Shown one piece after another: positions 50,918 through 59,194 of a DNA stretch of 64,000 nt. Under the pieces are notes generated by a model, which saw only the letters and a program-made list of their open reading frames with translations, made no database searches and was not told where the DNA came from. The position numbers and the translations under genes were made by a program. The stretch lies in the NCBI GenBank assembly GCA_023404345.1, contig JAEYCB010000039.1, positions 18,494 to 82,493 on the forward strand, written 5' to 3'. This stretch comes from Bacillota bacterium. GTDB taxonomy: Bacteria; Bacillota; Clostridia; Christensenellales; Aristaeellaceae. The number at the start of each line of letters is the position of its first letter. Positions within the stretch are counted from its first letter, which is position 1.

Positions 50918-51254
50918 GCGCGCCTTCCTCCTTGTCTTTCTCTATCCGCGCACACGTCTGCGCGGAGCCGGTCCTGGTTTCGTAAGCATTCCTGGCCGCA
51001 CGGAGCGCCGCGCGGATGTCGCTGTCGGCAATCGGCCCGCCGGACGCTCCCTTTCCCTCTACGGGAATGGTCAGCGGCAGCGCGCGCAGATGCTTGACCT
51101 GTTTTTTCTTGGGCTGGGCGAGCTTGCGCGCCTCTCCGTCGCAGATGAGCACATAGCGCGTGTCCAGCACGTTAACAATCACGTGCCAACGCCCCGCGTC
51201 ATGCCCCTGCGTGGATACGACCACACGCCCTGGTTCCGTCGGCTGTGCTTTCAC
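50904..51254 (-). CDS. KOW-domain RNA-binding protein (L14e/L27e-like)
   Basis: 116 residues, commonly found between map and infA in Clostridia. Starts with GTG overlapping the map stop (GTGA). N-terminal KOW stretch PGRVVVSTQGHDAGRW and VLDTRYVLICDGEARKL resembles the eukaryotic L14e family; the C-terminal 45 residues (SDIRAALRAARNAYE and a Lys/Glu tail) are extra. It likely binds RNA or the ribosome; role not established. Confidence 0.85.
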   Translation of the reverse strand: MKAQPTEPGRVVVSTQGHDAGRWHVIVNVLDTRYVLICDGEARKLAQPKKKQVKHLRALPLTIPVEGKGASGGPIADSDIRAALRAARNAYETRTGSAQTCARIEKDKEEGALVQK

Positions 51255-52030
51255 TCGGCTTCCTCCGTCAGGGCAAAGCCCGGATAGGTGAGAAGCTCCG
51301 GTAGGCCGTGCTCATTGATAGCGATGGTATGCTCATAATGCGAACATACGCTGCCATCTTCCGTCACAATGGTCCAGCCGTCCTCCAACTCAGCCACATG
51401 ATAATCTCCCATGGCAATCATCGGCTCAATGGCCAATGTCATGCCGGGACGCAGCTTGGTGCCGTGGCCGGGTTTTCCGAAATTCGGCACACTGGGTTCC
51501 TCATGCATTGCCCTGCCAATCCCATGCCCAGTCAGGTCACGGATCACACCATAACCAAAGCTTTCAGCATAGGTCTGAATGGCACTGCCGATATCGCCCA
51601 GGTGATTACCGTTCACAGCCTTGCGTACACCCTTATAGAAGCTCTCCTCCGTGACCTCGATAAGCTGGCGGTTTGCTTCGCTGATGGCACCCACGCCCAT
51701 GGTAAAGGCGCTGTCGGACTGCCATCCGTCCAAAATCAACCCGCAGTCGATCGAGAGCACATCGCCCTCCTTCAGGATGGTTTTGTCGGAGGGAATACCG
51801 TGCACCACTTCGTCATTGACCGAAGCGCAAATGCTGGCCGGATAACCCTGATAGTCCAGGAACGAGGGAATTGCTTTATGTTTGCGGATGAGCTGTTCGG
51901 CGTACACATCCAGCTCAGCGGTGCTCATGCCGGGCTTGATCGCCTCACGCAGGCGGCAGAGCACCTCATAGAGGAGTGCGCCCGACTTGCGCATCAAAGC
52001 AAGCTGCTGTGCATTCTTGAGATAAATCAT
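51251..52030 (-). CDS. map: methionine aminopeptidase
   Basis: 259 residues, type I MetAP that removes N-terminal Met. Metal ligands: the two Asp in DCGLILDGWQSDSAF, His in TGHGIG(RAMHE), Glu in AIEPMI and Glu in DGSVCSHYEHTI. The substrate His is in HGIPSDK. Its stop overlaps the next gene (GTGA) and its start overlaps the adk stop (ATGA). Confidence 0.97.
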   Translation of the reverse strand: MIYLKNAQQLALMRKSGALLYEVLCRLREAIKPGMSTAELDVYAEQLIRKHKAIPSFLDYQGYPASICASVNDEVVHGIPSDKTILKEGDVLSIDCGLILDGWQSDSAFTMGVGAISEANRQLIEVTEESFYKGVRKAVNGNHLGDIGSAIQTYAESFGYGVIRDLTGHGIGRAMHEEPSVPNFGKPGHGTKLRPGMTLAIEPMIAMGDYHVAELEDGWTIVTEDGSVCSHYEHTIAINEHGLPELLTYPGFALTEEAE

Positions 52031-52656
52031 TGGATCGCCTCAAGTGTCCTGAAGATCTCCTCGCTGATCTCTTCCAGGGACAGGCCGCCACCGATGTTCT
52101 TCAGCAGGCCCGCCTCGCGGTAATGGTCAATCAGCGGCGCAGTCTTCTGATGATAGACCTTCAGACGGTTCAGCACCGTTTCGGCCTTATCGTCGTCGCG
52201 CTGGATCAGCGGGGTACCGTCAGCCCGGCATACGGTTTCGCCATTCAGCCGGTCCACATGATAGGGCGCGCCGCACAGCGGACATACACGACGCCCGCTC
52301 AGACGCTTGACCAGCACGTCATCGGGTACGTCCAGATTAATGGCTACGTCGATCTTGGCAAAGGTGCTCAGCGCCTTTGCCTGCTCTACCGTGCGGGGGA
52401 AGCCGTCCAAAATGTAACCCTTTTGGCAATCCGCATCCGCCAGACGTTCCTTGACGATACCGATGACAACTTCATCGGGTACCAGCTGGCCCTGATCCAT
52501 ATATTCCTTGGCCTTTCGGCCCATTTCGGTGCCCGCAGCAATAGCCGCGCGCAGCATGTCGCCCGTGGAAACCTGGGGAATCCCAAGCCGCTGGCACACA
52601 ATCTGAGCCTGAGTGCCCTTACCAGCCCCCGGAGGGCCTAGGAAAATGATGTTCAT
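52027..52656 (-). CDS. adk: adenylate kinase
   Basis: 209 residues. P-loop FLGPPGAGKGTQA (5-17), NMP-binding part, long LID domain with zinc-type Cys: CPLCGAPYHV and VCRADG (three Cys, the fourth ligand position is Asp). ATP plus AMP to two ADP. It has a possible promoter and a large inverted repeat upstream, separating it from secY. Confidence 0.96.
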   Translation of the reverse strand: MNIIFLGPPGAGKGTQAQIVCQRLGIPQVSTGDMLRAAIAAGTEMGRKAKEYMDQGQLVPDEVVIGIVKERLADADCQKGYILDGFPRTVEQAKALSTFAKIDVAINLDVPDDVLVKRLSGRRVCPLCGAPYHVDRLNGETVCRADGTPLIQRDDDKAETVLNRLKVYHQKTAPLIDHYREAGLLKNIGGGLSLEEISEEIFRTLEAIQ

Positions 52657-52684
52657 ACGTCATTCCTCCTGTTCACGGATGAAG

Positions 52685-52755
52685 GCCGCTAACGCGCGGC
52701 ACACTTACAGTATACCACAAAAGCGGTAAATGTGCCTGTGCCGCGCCTTAGCGGC
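52685..52755 (-). promoter_or_regulatory. 19-bp inverted repeat around an adk promoter
   Basis: Arms 52685-52703 and 52737-52755 match at 18 of 19 positions as inverted complements and enclose 33 bp. Within the loop is an extended -10 TGGTATACT (-10 at 52709-52714, minus strand), so transcription from it would start at the right arm, while read-through from secY would fold the complete hairpin. There is no U-tract. Role is inferred. Confidence 0.65.
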
Positions 52756-52784
52756 GCATCATTCGTACGGTTGGACAGCTCTGG

Positions 52785-54077
52785 TCAGGAGATGGAATCG
52801 TAATTGCGGCTGACCAGCAGGTCGTCCAGCTGACGCTTGGTCTCCAGCACCACGCTGACCGCGATGAGGATGCTGCTGGCAGCAAACGGAATCTGCGTTT
52901 GCAGTCCAACGGTAAAGACCGTAGGCACCGTGGCCAGCACAGCCAGGAACAAAGCGGCAAACAGGGTCAGGCGGCTGTTGATGCGGCGCAGGTAATCCGC
53001 CGTGGGCTTGCCCGGGCGCACCGAGGGCACCGCGCCACCCTGCTGTTGGATGTTCTTGGCCATCTCATCGGGCTGGAAGGAGATGGAGCTATAGAAGTAA
53101 GTAAATGCAATGATCAGCAACGCCGTCACCAGCAGGTACCAGAAGCTGGCGCCGTTCATGTAGCGAGCCCACCAGATAGCGGCAGCACTGTCGGAGCCAC
53201 CCACCAACTGGATAATGGTGCCCGGGAACGCCATGAAGGAGTAAGCGAAGATCAGGGGCAGCACGCCCACGCTGACGACCTTCATGGGGATTACGCTGTT
53301 CTGACCACCGTACATCTTGCGACCGCTGACGCGCTTGGCAAAATGCACATTGATGCGGCGCACGCCCATGTCCACAAACGTGACCAGCACGATCATCACC
53401 AGCGCTACCAGAAGCACCGCCAGCAGCGTAAGCCACGGGGTGATGCTGGTCGCCTGGAAGGCGTTGCGGATCAAGGTGGTGAAGCCGGTGAACAGGTTGG
53501 AGATAATACCGGCGAAGATCAGCAGCGAGATGCCGTTGCCAAGGCCCTTCTCGGTGATGCGCTCGCCAATCCACATGGCCAAGGCGGTACCGCCGGCCAT
53601 GCTCACACCCACCAGTACTGTGTTAAACCAGCCGCTCTTGATGTAGCCAAGGCTGGCCACCAGGCCGATGGCCTGTACCACAGCAAGACCCACGGTGACG
53701 TAACGGGTGATCTGAGCGATCTTCTTCTGACCCTCGGGGCCGCTCTTTTGCAGGCGCTCCAGAGCGGGGATAGCGATGGTCAGAAGCTGCATGATAATGG
53801 AGGAGTTGATGTAGGGGGTGATACCCATGGCCATAATGGTCATGTTCTGGAAGTTGGAACCGGTCATCATGTTGACCAGGTCCAACAGCGGCAGCGTGTT
53901 GGAACCCATGGAGGCCTGCACGCGCGCGTAATCGACGCCGGGAGCGGGAATGACGCCCACCAGACGGAACACCACCAGCATCAGGAAGGTGTAGATCAAT
54001 TTCTTGCGGATATCCTGCACCTTCCAAGCATTGCGAAGCGATTGCCAAACGCCTACTTTGTTCGGGTTTTTGGCCAT
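52785..54077 (-). CDS. secY: protein translocase subunit SecY
   Basis: 430 residues, ten membrane helices: the central pore protein of SecYEG. Typical stretches: GVIPAPGVDYARVQ, MTGSNFQNMTIMAMGITPYI, GNGISLLIFAGI and the cytosolic-loop region ISFQPDEMAKNIQQQGG. It starts one base after the rplO stop. Confidence 0.97.
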   Translation of the reverse strand: MAKNPNKVGVWQSLRNAWKVQDIRKKLIYTFLMLVVFRLVGVIPAPGVDYARVQASMGSNTLPLLDLVNMMTGSNFQNMTIMAMGITPYINSSIIMQLLTIAIPALERLQKSGPEGQKKIAQITRYVTVGLAVVQAIGLVASLGYIKSGWFNTVLVGVSMAGGTALAMWIGERITEKGLGNGISLLIFAGIISNLFTGFTTLIRNAFQATSITPWLTLLAVLLVALVMIVLVTFVDMGVRRINVHFAKRVSGRKMYGGQNSVIPMKVVSVGVLPLIFAYSFMAFPGTIIQLVGGSDSAAAIWWARYMNGASFWYLLVTALLIIAFTYFYSSISFQPDEMAKNIQQQGGAVPSVRPGKPTADYLRRINSRLTLFAALFLAVLATVPTVFTVGLQTQIPFAASSILIAVSVVLETKRQLDDLLVSRNYDSIS

Positions 54078-54078
54078 C

Positions 54079-54519
54079 TTACTTCACCTCGGCTTTCCCG
54101 CCGAGGGCCTCGATCTTCTCCTTGGCCGATGCGGTGAACTTCGCAGCTTCAACGGTGAGCTTCTTGGTCAGCTCGCCGTTGCCCAGGACCTTCACTCCAT
54201 CCAGCGTTTTCCTGATGATCTTGGCTTCCTTAAGCATGGCGGCGGTCACGACGGTGCCGTTGTCAAACACCTCCAGCTGCCCCACGTTTACCGTGGCATA
54301 CTCCGTGCGGAAGATGTTGGTGAAGCCCTTCTTGGGGACGCGGCGGTACAGAGGCATCTGGCCGCCCTCGAAGCCGGGGCGCTTGCCGCCGCCGGAACGG
54401 GCCTTGGCGCCCTTGTGGCCCTTACCGGAGGTCTTGCCCAGACCGGAGCCCACGCCTCGACCAAGGCGCTTGGGCGCAGTGGTGGAACCCGCGGCGGGGC
54501 CCAGCTCATGCAGTTTCAT
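54079..54519 (-). CDS. rplO: 50S ribosomal protein L15
   Basis: 146 residues, MKLHELGPAAGSTTAPKRLGRGVGSGLGKT (in part) and GKGHKGAKARSGG: the basic loop of L15. Direct neighbour of secY. Confidence 0.98.
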   Translation of the reverse strand: MKLHELGPAAGSTTAPKRLGRGVGSGLGKTSGKGHKGAKARSGGGKRPGFEGGQMPLYRRVPKKGFTNIFRTEYATVNVGQLEVFDNGTVVTAAMLKEAKIIRKTLDGVKVLGNGELTKKLTVEAAKFTASAKEKIEALGGKAEVK

Positions 54520-54532
54520 TGGCTTTCCCTCC

Positions 54533-54715
54533 TCAGTCCTTGATTTCTTGAACGTCGATCATGTGCTTCACGCGGAAAATCTGGCCGCGGATGCAGGCGT
54601 TGTCTTCCTTGATCACCGTCTGGCCGACCTTGTGCAGGCCCAGCGCGGCGACGGTGTCCTTATGCACCTGAAGGCTGGAGATCGGCGACTTTTTGAGCGT
54701 GATTTGCAGTTTCAT
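54533..54715 (-). CDS. rpmD: 50S ribosomal protein L30
   Basis: 60 residues, LQITLKKSPISSLQVHKDTVAALGLHKVGQTV (start) matches bacterial L30. Order rpsE-rpmD-rplO conserved. Confidence 0.97.
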   Translation of the reverse strand: MKLQITLKKSPISSLQVHKDTVAALGLHKVGQTVIKEDNACIRGQIFRVKHMIDVQEIKD

Positions 54716-54729
54716 CTTCGTCGTCCTCC

Positions 54730-55227
54730 TCAGCCCAGAATCTCTTCGACGGTCTTGCCACGCAGCTTGGCGACCTCCTCGGCGCTGCGCAGCTGCTTGA
54801 GGCCTTCCAGCGTCGCCTTGACCATGTTGATCTTATTGTTGGTGCCATAGCTCTTGGTGCGGATATCGCGGATGCCCGCCAGCTCCAGCACCGCGCGGGC
54901 GGCGCCGCCGGCGATCACGCCCGTGCCTTCGGGGGCGGGCAGAAGGACAACCTTGCCCGTGCCGAAGCGACCGACGCTCTCATGGGGGATCGAGGTGCCC
55001 AGAACCGGCACGTTGATCAGGTGCTTTTTGGCGTCCTCGGTGCCCTTGCGGATCGCCTCGGAAATTTCAGCGGCCTTGCCCATGCCCGCGCCTACACGGC
55101 CTTTTTCATCGCCGACCACAACCAGCGCAGAGAAGCGGAAGTTGCGGCCGCCCTTGACGACCTTGGTAACGCGGTTGACGGCAACGAGCTTCTCTTTGAA
55201 TTCGCTGACCTGTTCCATGCGTTGCAT
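54730..55227 (-). CDS. rpsE: 30S ribosomal protein S5
   Basis: 165 residues, ELKEKLVAVNRVTKV-type dsRBD start (here EFKEKLVAVNRVTKVVKGGRN) and GTGVIAGGAARAVLELAGI. Start at 55227 favoured by AAGGAGG 8 nt upstream. Confidence 0.98.
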   Translation of the reverse strand: MQRMEQVSEFKEKLVAVNRVTKVVKGGRNFRFSALVVVGDEKGRVGAGMGKAAEISEAIRKGTEDAKKHLINVPVLGTSIPHESVGRFGTGKVVLLPAPEGTGVIAGGAARAVLELAGIRDIRTKSYGTNNKINMVKATLEGLKQLRSAEEVAKLRGKTVEEILG

Positions 55228-55244
55228 GCGTTCGTCCTCCTTAC

Positions 55245-55613
55245 TTAGAATTCAAGTCCGGCTTCGCGGGCGCCGGCAGCCAGTTCGGCCACGCGGCCCG
55301 TGTACACGTAGCCGCCGCGGTCAAAGACCACCTTCTTGATGCCCGCCTCGGACGCACGCTCGGCGATCAGCTTGCCAACGATCTTGGCAGCGCCCTTCTT
55401 GTCGGTATCTTTGATCTGGGCCATGACGTCCTTCTCCTGGGTGGAGCAAGCAACCAAAGTAACGCCCTTGGTATCGTCGATGACCTGCGCGTAGATGTTA
55501 TTCAGGCTGCGGTACACGCACAGACGCGGCATCTCCGGGGTGCCGCTGATTTTCCTGCGAACACGGGCATGGCGGATCTTGCGGTCCGCATTGCGGTCTC
55601 GCGTCTTAAACAT
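55245..55613 (-). CDS. rplR: 50S ribosomal protein L18
   Basis: 122 residues; basic start, RHARVRRKISGTPEMPRLCV and the C-terminal FDRGGYVYTGRVAELAAGAREAGLEF (in part). Binds 5S rRNA. Confidence 0.98.
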   Translation of the reverse strand: MFKTRDRNADRKIRHARVRRKISGTPEMPRLCVYRSLNNIYAQVIDDTKGVTLVACSTQEKDVMAQIKDTDKKGAAKIVGKLIAERASEAGIKKVVFDRGGYVYTGRVAELAAGAREAGLEF

Positions 55614-55634
55614 TTGCGTTCACTCCCCTTTCGA

Positions 55635-56177
55635 TTACTTACCGGTCTTGCCTTCCTTGCGGCGGATAACCTCATCCTCATACTTGATGCCCTTGCCCAG
55701 ATAGGGTTCAGGCTTGCGGATGGCGCGGATATCGGCGGCAAGGTTGCCTACCTGCTGCTTGTTGATGCCCTTAACCACGATCTTGGTCTGGTCGGGGGTC
55801 TCAAAGGTGATGTTTTCAGGCGCATCCAGAATGACCGGATGGCTGAAGCCGATGTTGATGGTCAGCTTCTTGCCGCCGTCGGCCTGCGCGCGGTAACCGG
55901 TGCCCACCAGCACCAGCGTCTTCTGGAAGCCTTCGGTCACGCCAACCACCATGTTGTGGACCAGGCTGCGGTAGAGGCCGTGCATGGCCTTGTGGGGCTT
56001 GGCGTCGCTGGGGCGTTCAAGGGTCAGGACATTGCCTTCCTGCTTGAGGGTGATATCGCGGTTCACCGCCTGGGTCAAAGTGCCCTTGGGGCCCTTCACC
56101 GTTACGGTGTTGTCCTCGTCCACCGTTACCGTCACGCCCGCGGGGACAGTGATCGGAAGTTTTCCGATTCGAGACAT
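55635..56177 (-). CDS. rplF: 50S ribosomal protein L6
   Basis: 180 residues, MSRIGKLPITVPAGV start and C-terminal RKPEPYLGKGIKYEDEVIRRKEGK (in part). Two alpha/beta repeats. Confidence 0.98.
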   Translation of the reverse strand: MSRIGKLPITVPAGVTVTVDEDNTVTVKGPKGTLTQAVNRDITLKQEGNVLTLERPSDAKPHKAMHGLYRSLVHNMVVGVTEGFQKTLVLVGTGYRAQADGGKKLTINIGFSHPVILDAPENITFETPDQTKIVVKGINKQQVGNLAADIRAIRKPEPYLGKGIKYEDEVIRRKEGKTGK

Positions 56178-56204
56178 TGTCTTACACCTCCATTGCGTGT
56201 CGGT

Positions 56205-56606
56205 TTACCAGATGTAGGCGAGCACTTCGCCGCCGATCATTTGCTTGCGGGCTTCTCTGTCCGTCATCAGACCCTTGGAGGTGGAGATGATGGCGATGCC
56301 CAGGCCGCCCAGGACCTTGGGCAGCTCCTCGGACTTGGCATAGACGCGAAGGCCGGGCTTGGAAATGCGCTTGAGACCGGCGATCACGGGCTGCTGCTTG
56401 CCGTTGACGTACTTCAGGACGATCTTAATGCTGCCCTGGGGGCCGTCGTCGATGAAATCGACCGACTTGACATAACCTTCCGCCAAGAGGATCTTGGCGA
56501 TCGCCTTCTTGGTGTTGCTGGCGGGCAGAACGACGGCGTCGTGCTTGGCGATCTGCGCATTGCGGATGCGGGTCAGCATATCGGCGATGGGATCATTCAC
56601 AACCAT
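56205..56606 (-). CDS. rpsH: 30S ribosomal protein S8
   Basis: 133 residues. Start MVVNDPIADMLTRIRNA at 56606, with GGAGG upstream; a longer frame reaches back into the S14 gene and is rejected. GLGIAIISTSKGLMTDREAR is the conserved C-terminal part. S8 is an rRNA-binding protein and in other bacteria an spc-operon repressor; no matching RNA site was recognised here. Confidence 0.97.
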   Translation of the reverse strand: MVVNDPIADMLTRIRNAQIAKHDAVVLPASNTKKAIAKILLAEGYVKSVDFIDDGPQGSIKIVLKYVNGKQQPVIAGLKRISKPGLRVYAKSEELPKVLGGLGIAIISTSKGLMTDREARKQMIGGEVLAYIW

Positions 56607-56634
56607 GATGGAACCTCCTTCCGTTCTTTCCCGC

Positions 56635-56820
56635 TTACCAACTGGCCTTGCGGACACCGGGGATTTGGCCCTTGTAGGCCAGCTCTCTGAAGCAGATACG
56701 GCAGATGCCGTACTTGCGAAGCACCGAGTGCGGGCGGCCACACAGGCGGCAGCGCGTATAGGCACGGGTGGAGAACTTGGGCGTTCTGGCCTGCTTGATT
56801 TTCATACTGGTCTTAGCCAT
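56635..56820 (-). CDS. rpsZ: 30S ribosomal protein S14, zinc type
   Basis: 61 residues with the zinc motif CRLCGRPHSV and CRICFREL, ending GVRKASW: the short four-Cys form of Gram-positives. Confidence 0.97.
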   Translation of the reverse strand: MAKTSMKIKQARTPKFSTRAYTRCRLCGRPHSVLRKYGICRICFRELAYKGQIPGVRKASW

Positions 56821-56841
56821 GTTTCTTGCTCCTCCCTATCC

Positions 56842-57384
56842 TTACTGCGCGAACGGCATTCCCAGCAGACGAAGCAGTTCCTTGCACTCCTCGTCGGTCT
56901 GAGCGGTCGTTACAAAGATCATTTCCATGCCGCGGATCTTTTCCACCTTGTCGTACTCGATTTCGGGGAACAGAAGCTGTTCGCGGATGCCCAGGGCGTA
57001 GTTGCCGCGGCCGTCGAAGGCCTTGTCGCTCACGCCACGGAAGTCGCGCACGCGGGGAAGGGCGATGTTGACCAGCTTATCCATGAACTCTTCCATACGG
57101 GAACCGCGAAGGGTCACCTTGGCGCCCACGTTCATGCCCTCGCGGAGCTTGAAGTTGGCGATGGACTTGCGGGCCTTGGTCACCAGCGGCTGCTGGCCGG
57201 CGATGGCTGCCAGTTCCTTAACGGCCACTTCCAGCGCCTTGGGGTTGTCCTTGCAGTCGCCCAAGCCCATGTTGATGACGATCTTGGACAGCTTGGGGAT
57301 CTGCATGGGGTTTTTGTAGCCGAACTTCTGCTGGAGGGCAGGCACGGCTTCATTGAGGTACTTTTCCTTAATGCGAGTAGCCAT
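56842..57384 (-). CDS. rplE: 50S ribosomal protein L5
   Basis: 180 residues; YKNPMQIPKLSKIVINMGLG and ALPRVRDFRGVSDKAFDGRGN are L5 motifs. Binds 5S rRNA. Confidence 0.98.
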   Translation of the reverse strand: MATRIKEKYLNEAVPALQQKFGYKNPMQIPKLSKIVINMGLGDCKDNPKALEVAVKELAAIAGQQPLVTKARKSIANFKLREGMNVGAKVTLRGSRMEEFMDKLVNIALPRVRDFRGVSDKAFDGRGNYALGIREQLLFPEIEYDKVEKIRGMEMIFVTTAQTDEECKELLRLLGMPFAQ

Positions 57385-57397
57385 TTACCTTACCTCC

Positions 57398-57760
57398 TCA
57401 GTCAATATCCGCTTTGCAGCGCTTGCAGACGCGGATGATTTTCTTCTTCTTGGAGCCGTCCTCACGCTCCACCTCGGTCACGCGGTGGGCGACGCGGGTG
57501 GCCTTGCCGCACTTGGGGCAAACCAGCATCACGTTGGAGGCGTCGATGGCGCGCTCCTTCTGGAAGATGCCGCCCTGCTGGCCCTGACGGCGGGGTTTCT
57601 GGTGCTTGGTGACGTAGGCGACGCCCTCAACGATCACCTTGCCGGCCTTGGGGTCGACGGTCAGGATCTTGCCCTGCTTGCCCTTGATGGCCTTATCGCC
57701 GTCCTTGGGGCCGGAGATGACGACGACCTGGTCGTTCTTTTTGACATGAACCTTATTCAT
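57398..57760 (-). CDS. rplX: 50S ribosomal protein L24
   Basis: 120 residues: KOW motif VVISGPKDGDKAIKGKQGK and CPKCGKATRVAHRV. The RNA-binding assembly initiator. Confidence 0.97.
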   Translation of the reverse strand: MNKVHVKKNDQVVVISGPKDGDKAIKGKQGKILTVDPKAGKVIVEGVAYVTKHQKPRRQGQQGGIFQKERAIDASNVMLVCPKCGKATRVAHRVTEVEREDGSKKKKIIRVCKRCKADID

Positions 57761-57776
57761 TCGTCAATCCTCCCAA

Positions 57777-58145
57777 TTACAGCACTTCGGGAGCCAGCGA
57801 AACGATCTTCATGAAGTCCTTCTCGCGCAGCTCGCGGGCAACAGGTCCAAAGATACGGGTGCCACGGGGCATTTTCTGGTCGTTGATGATAACGGCGGCA
57901 TTGTCGTCAAAGCGGATATAGCTGCCGTCGGGACGGCGCTTTTGCTTGCGCATGCGGACGACCACGGCCTTCACCACGTCGCCCTTTTTCACGGCGCCGC
58001 CGGGGGTAGCGCTCTTGACGCTGGCCACGATCACATCGCCGATGGAGCCGTCACGGCGGAAGGAACCGCCGAGCACGCGGATGCACATGATTTCCTTGGC
58101 GCCGGAGTTATCGGCCACCTTGAGTCGCGTTTGCGGCTGGATCAT
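57777..58145 (-). CDS. rplN: 50S ribosomal protein L14
   Basis: 122 residues, MIQPQTRLKVADNSGAKE start and C-terminal ELREKDFMKIVSLAPEVL. The 117-bp gap before it holds a hairpin. Confidence 0.98.
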   Translation of the reverse strand: MIQPQTRLKVADNSGAKEIMCIRVLGGSFRRDGSIGDVIVASVKSATPGGAVKKGDVVKAVVVRMRKQKRRPDGSYIRFDDNAAVIINDQKMPRGTRIFGPVARELREKDFMKIVSLAPEVL

Positions 58146-58169
58146 ACGGTTTTTCCTCCTTGTTGGAAT

Positions 58170-58192
58170 CGGGAAAGCGGGCTGCTTTCCCG
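58170..58192 (-). other. hairpin in the rpsQ-rplN gap
   Basis: 9-bp perfect stem CGGGAAAGC / GCTTTCCCG (58170-58178 with 58184-58192) in a 117-bp spacer that is long for this operon, just before the rplN RBS. Possible autoregulatory or processing site. Confidence 0.5.
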
Positions 58193-58262
58193 CGACTGTT
58201 GATTCGGAGCGCCCATCAGAGGCTTGGCCCTAGGCCCTTTTGCCTGTGAGGGCTGCGGTATA

Positions 58263-58523
58263 TTACTTGGCCTTTTCTACGATTTCGACCAAGCGCCAGC
58301 GCTTGTCGTGGCTCAGCGGGCGGGTTTCCATCACGCGCACGCGGTCGCCGACGCCGCACTCGTTGTTTTCGTCATGGGCCTTGAGCTTGCTGGTCTGGTT
58401 CATGATTTTGCCATACAGCGGATGGCGCACGCGGGTCTTGATCTCCACGACGATGGTCTTGTCCATCTTGTCGCTGACGACCACGCCCTCGCGGGTCTTG
58501 CGAAGTCCTCTCTGCTCAGACAT
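58263..58523 (-). CDS. rpsQ: 30S ribosomal protein S17
   Basis: 86 residues. Start MSEQRGLRKTREGVVVSDK at 58523; an ATG 21 bp upstream overlaps the Shine-Dalgarno GAAGGAGG and is not used. DKTIVVEIKTRVRHPLYGK and YGK-type motifs are present. Confidence 0.97.
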   Translation of the reverse strand: MSEQRGLRKTREGVVVSDKMDKTIVVEIKTRVRHPLYGKIMNQTSKLKAHDENNECGVGDRVRVMETRPLSHDKRWRLVEIVEKAK

Positions 58524-58556
58524 TGAAGCGGTTGCCTCCTTCATTTACTTAGGCCC

Positions 58557-58757
58557 TTAGCGGGCGTCCTTGAGTTCCTGCTCGCGAAGGATGGTCATGC
58601 AGCGCGCGATGTCACGCTTGGTGCTGGCAATGACCGTGGTGTTCTGCAACTGACCGGTGGCAAGCTGGAAACGAAGGTTGAACAGCTCCGCCTTCAGTTC
58701 TCCGACCTTGTTTTCAAGCTCGGTCTTGTTCATGGCTCTTAGCTCCTTAGCCTTCAT
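58557..58757 (-). CDS. rpmC: 50S ribosomal protein L29
   Basis: 66 residues, MKAKELRAMNKTELENKVGE and FNLRFQLATGQLQN. Overlaps rplP stop (ATGA). Confidence 0.97.
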   Translation of the reverse strand: MKAKELRAMNKTELENKVGELKAELFNLRFQLATGQLQNTTVIASTKRDIARCMTILREQELKDAR

Positions 58758-59191
58758 TGTGCTTCACCACCCGCTTCTTTGTTGTCCTCACGCACGAGGA
58801 TCTTGGTCTTGAGGGGCAGCTTGTGAGAGGCCAGACGCAGGGCCTCGCGAGCCACATCCTCAGGTACGCCCGCGATCTCAAACAGAACGCGGCCGGGCTT
58901 GACCACCGCCACCCAGTACTCGGGAGAACCCTTGCCGGAACCCATACGGGTTTCAGCGGGCTTTTCTGTTACGGGCTTGTCGGGGAAAATCTTGATCCAC
59001 ACCTGGCCGCCGCGCTTGGTGTAGCGGGTCAGGGCGATACGAGCCGCCTCAATCTGCTGAGAGGTGATCCAGCTGGGCTCGGTAGCGACCAGGCCGTACT
59101 CGCCATAGGCCAGGAAGTTGCCGCGCATGGCCTTGCCCTTCATACGGCCACGGAACACGCGACGGCGCTTAACTCTCTTAGGCATCAACAT
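58754..59191 (-). CDS. rplP: 50S ribosomal protein L16
   Basis: 145 residues. Start MLMPKRVKRRRVFRGRMKG (59191), MPKRVK at residue 3 being the common beginning; AGGAGG lies 11 nt upstream. GSGKGSPEYWVAVVKPGRVLFEI is the conserved loop (in part). Confidence 0.97.
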   Translation of the reverse strand: MLMPKRVKRRRVFRGRMKGKAMRGNFLAYGEYGLVATEPSWITSQQIEAARIALTRYTKRGGQVWIKIFPDKPVTEKPAETRMGSGKGSPEYWVAVVKPGRVLFEIAGVPEDVAREALRLASHKLPLKTKILVREDNKEAGGEAQ

Positions 59192-59194
59192 AGC

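Noticed and set aside
52685..52755. Invertible promoter (phase switch) at adk
   Set aside because: The enclosed 33 bp is too short for known site-specific inversion, no recombinase gene is near, and adk is essential.
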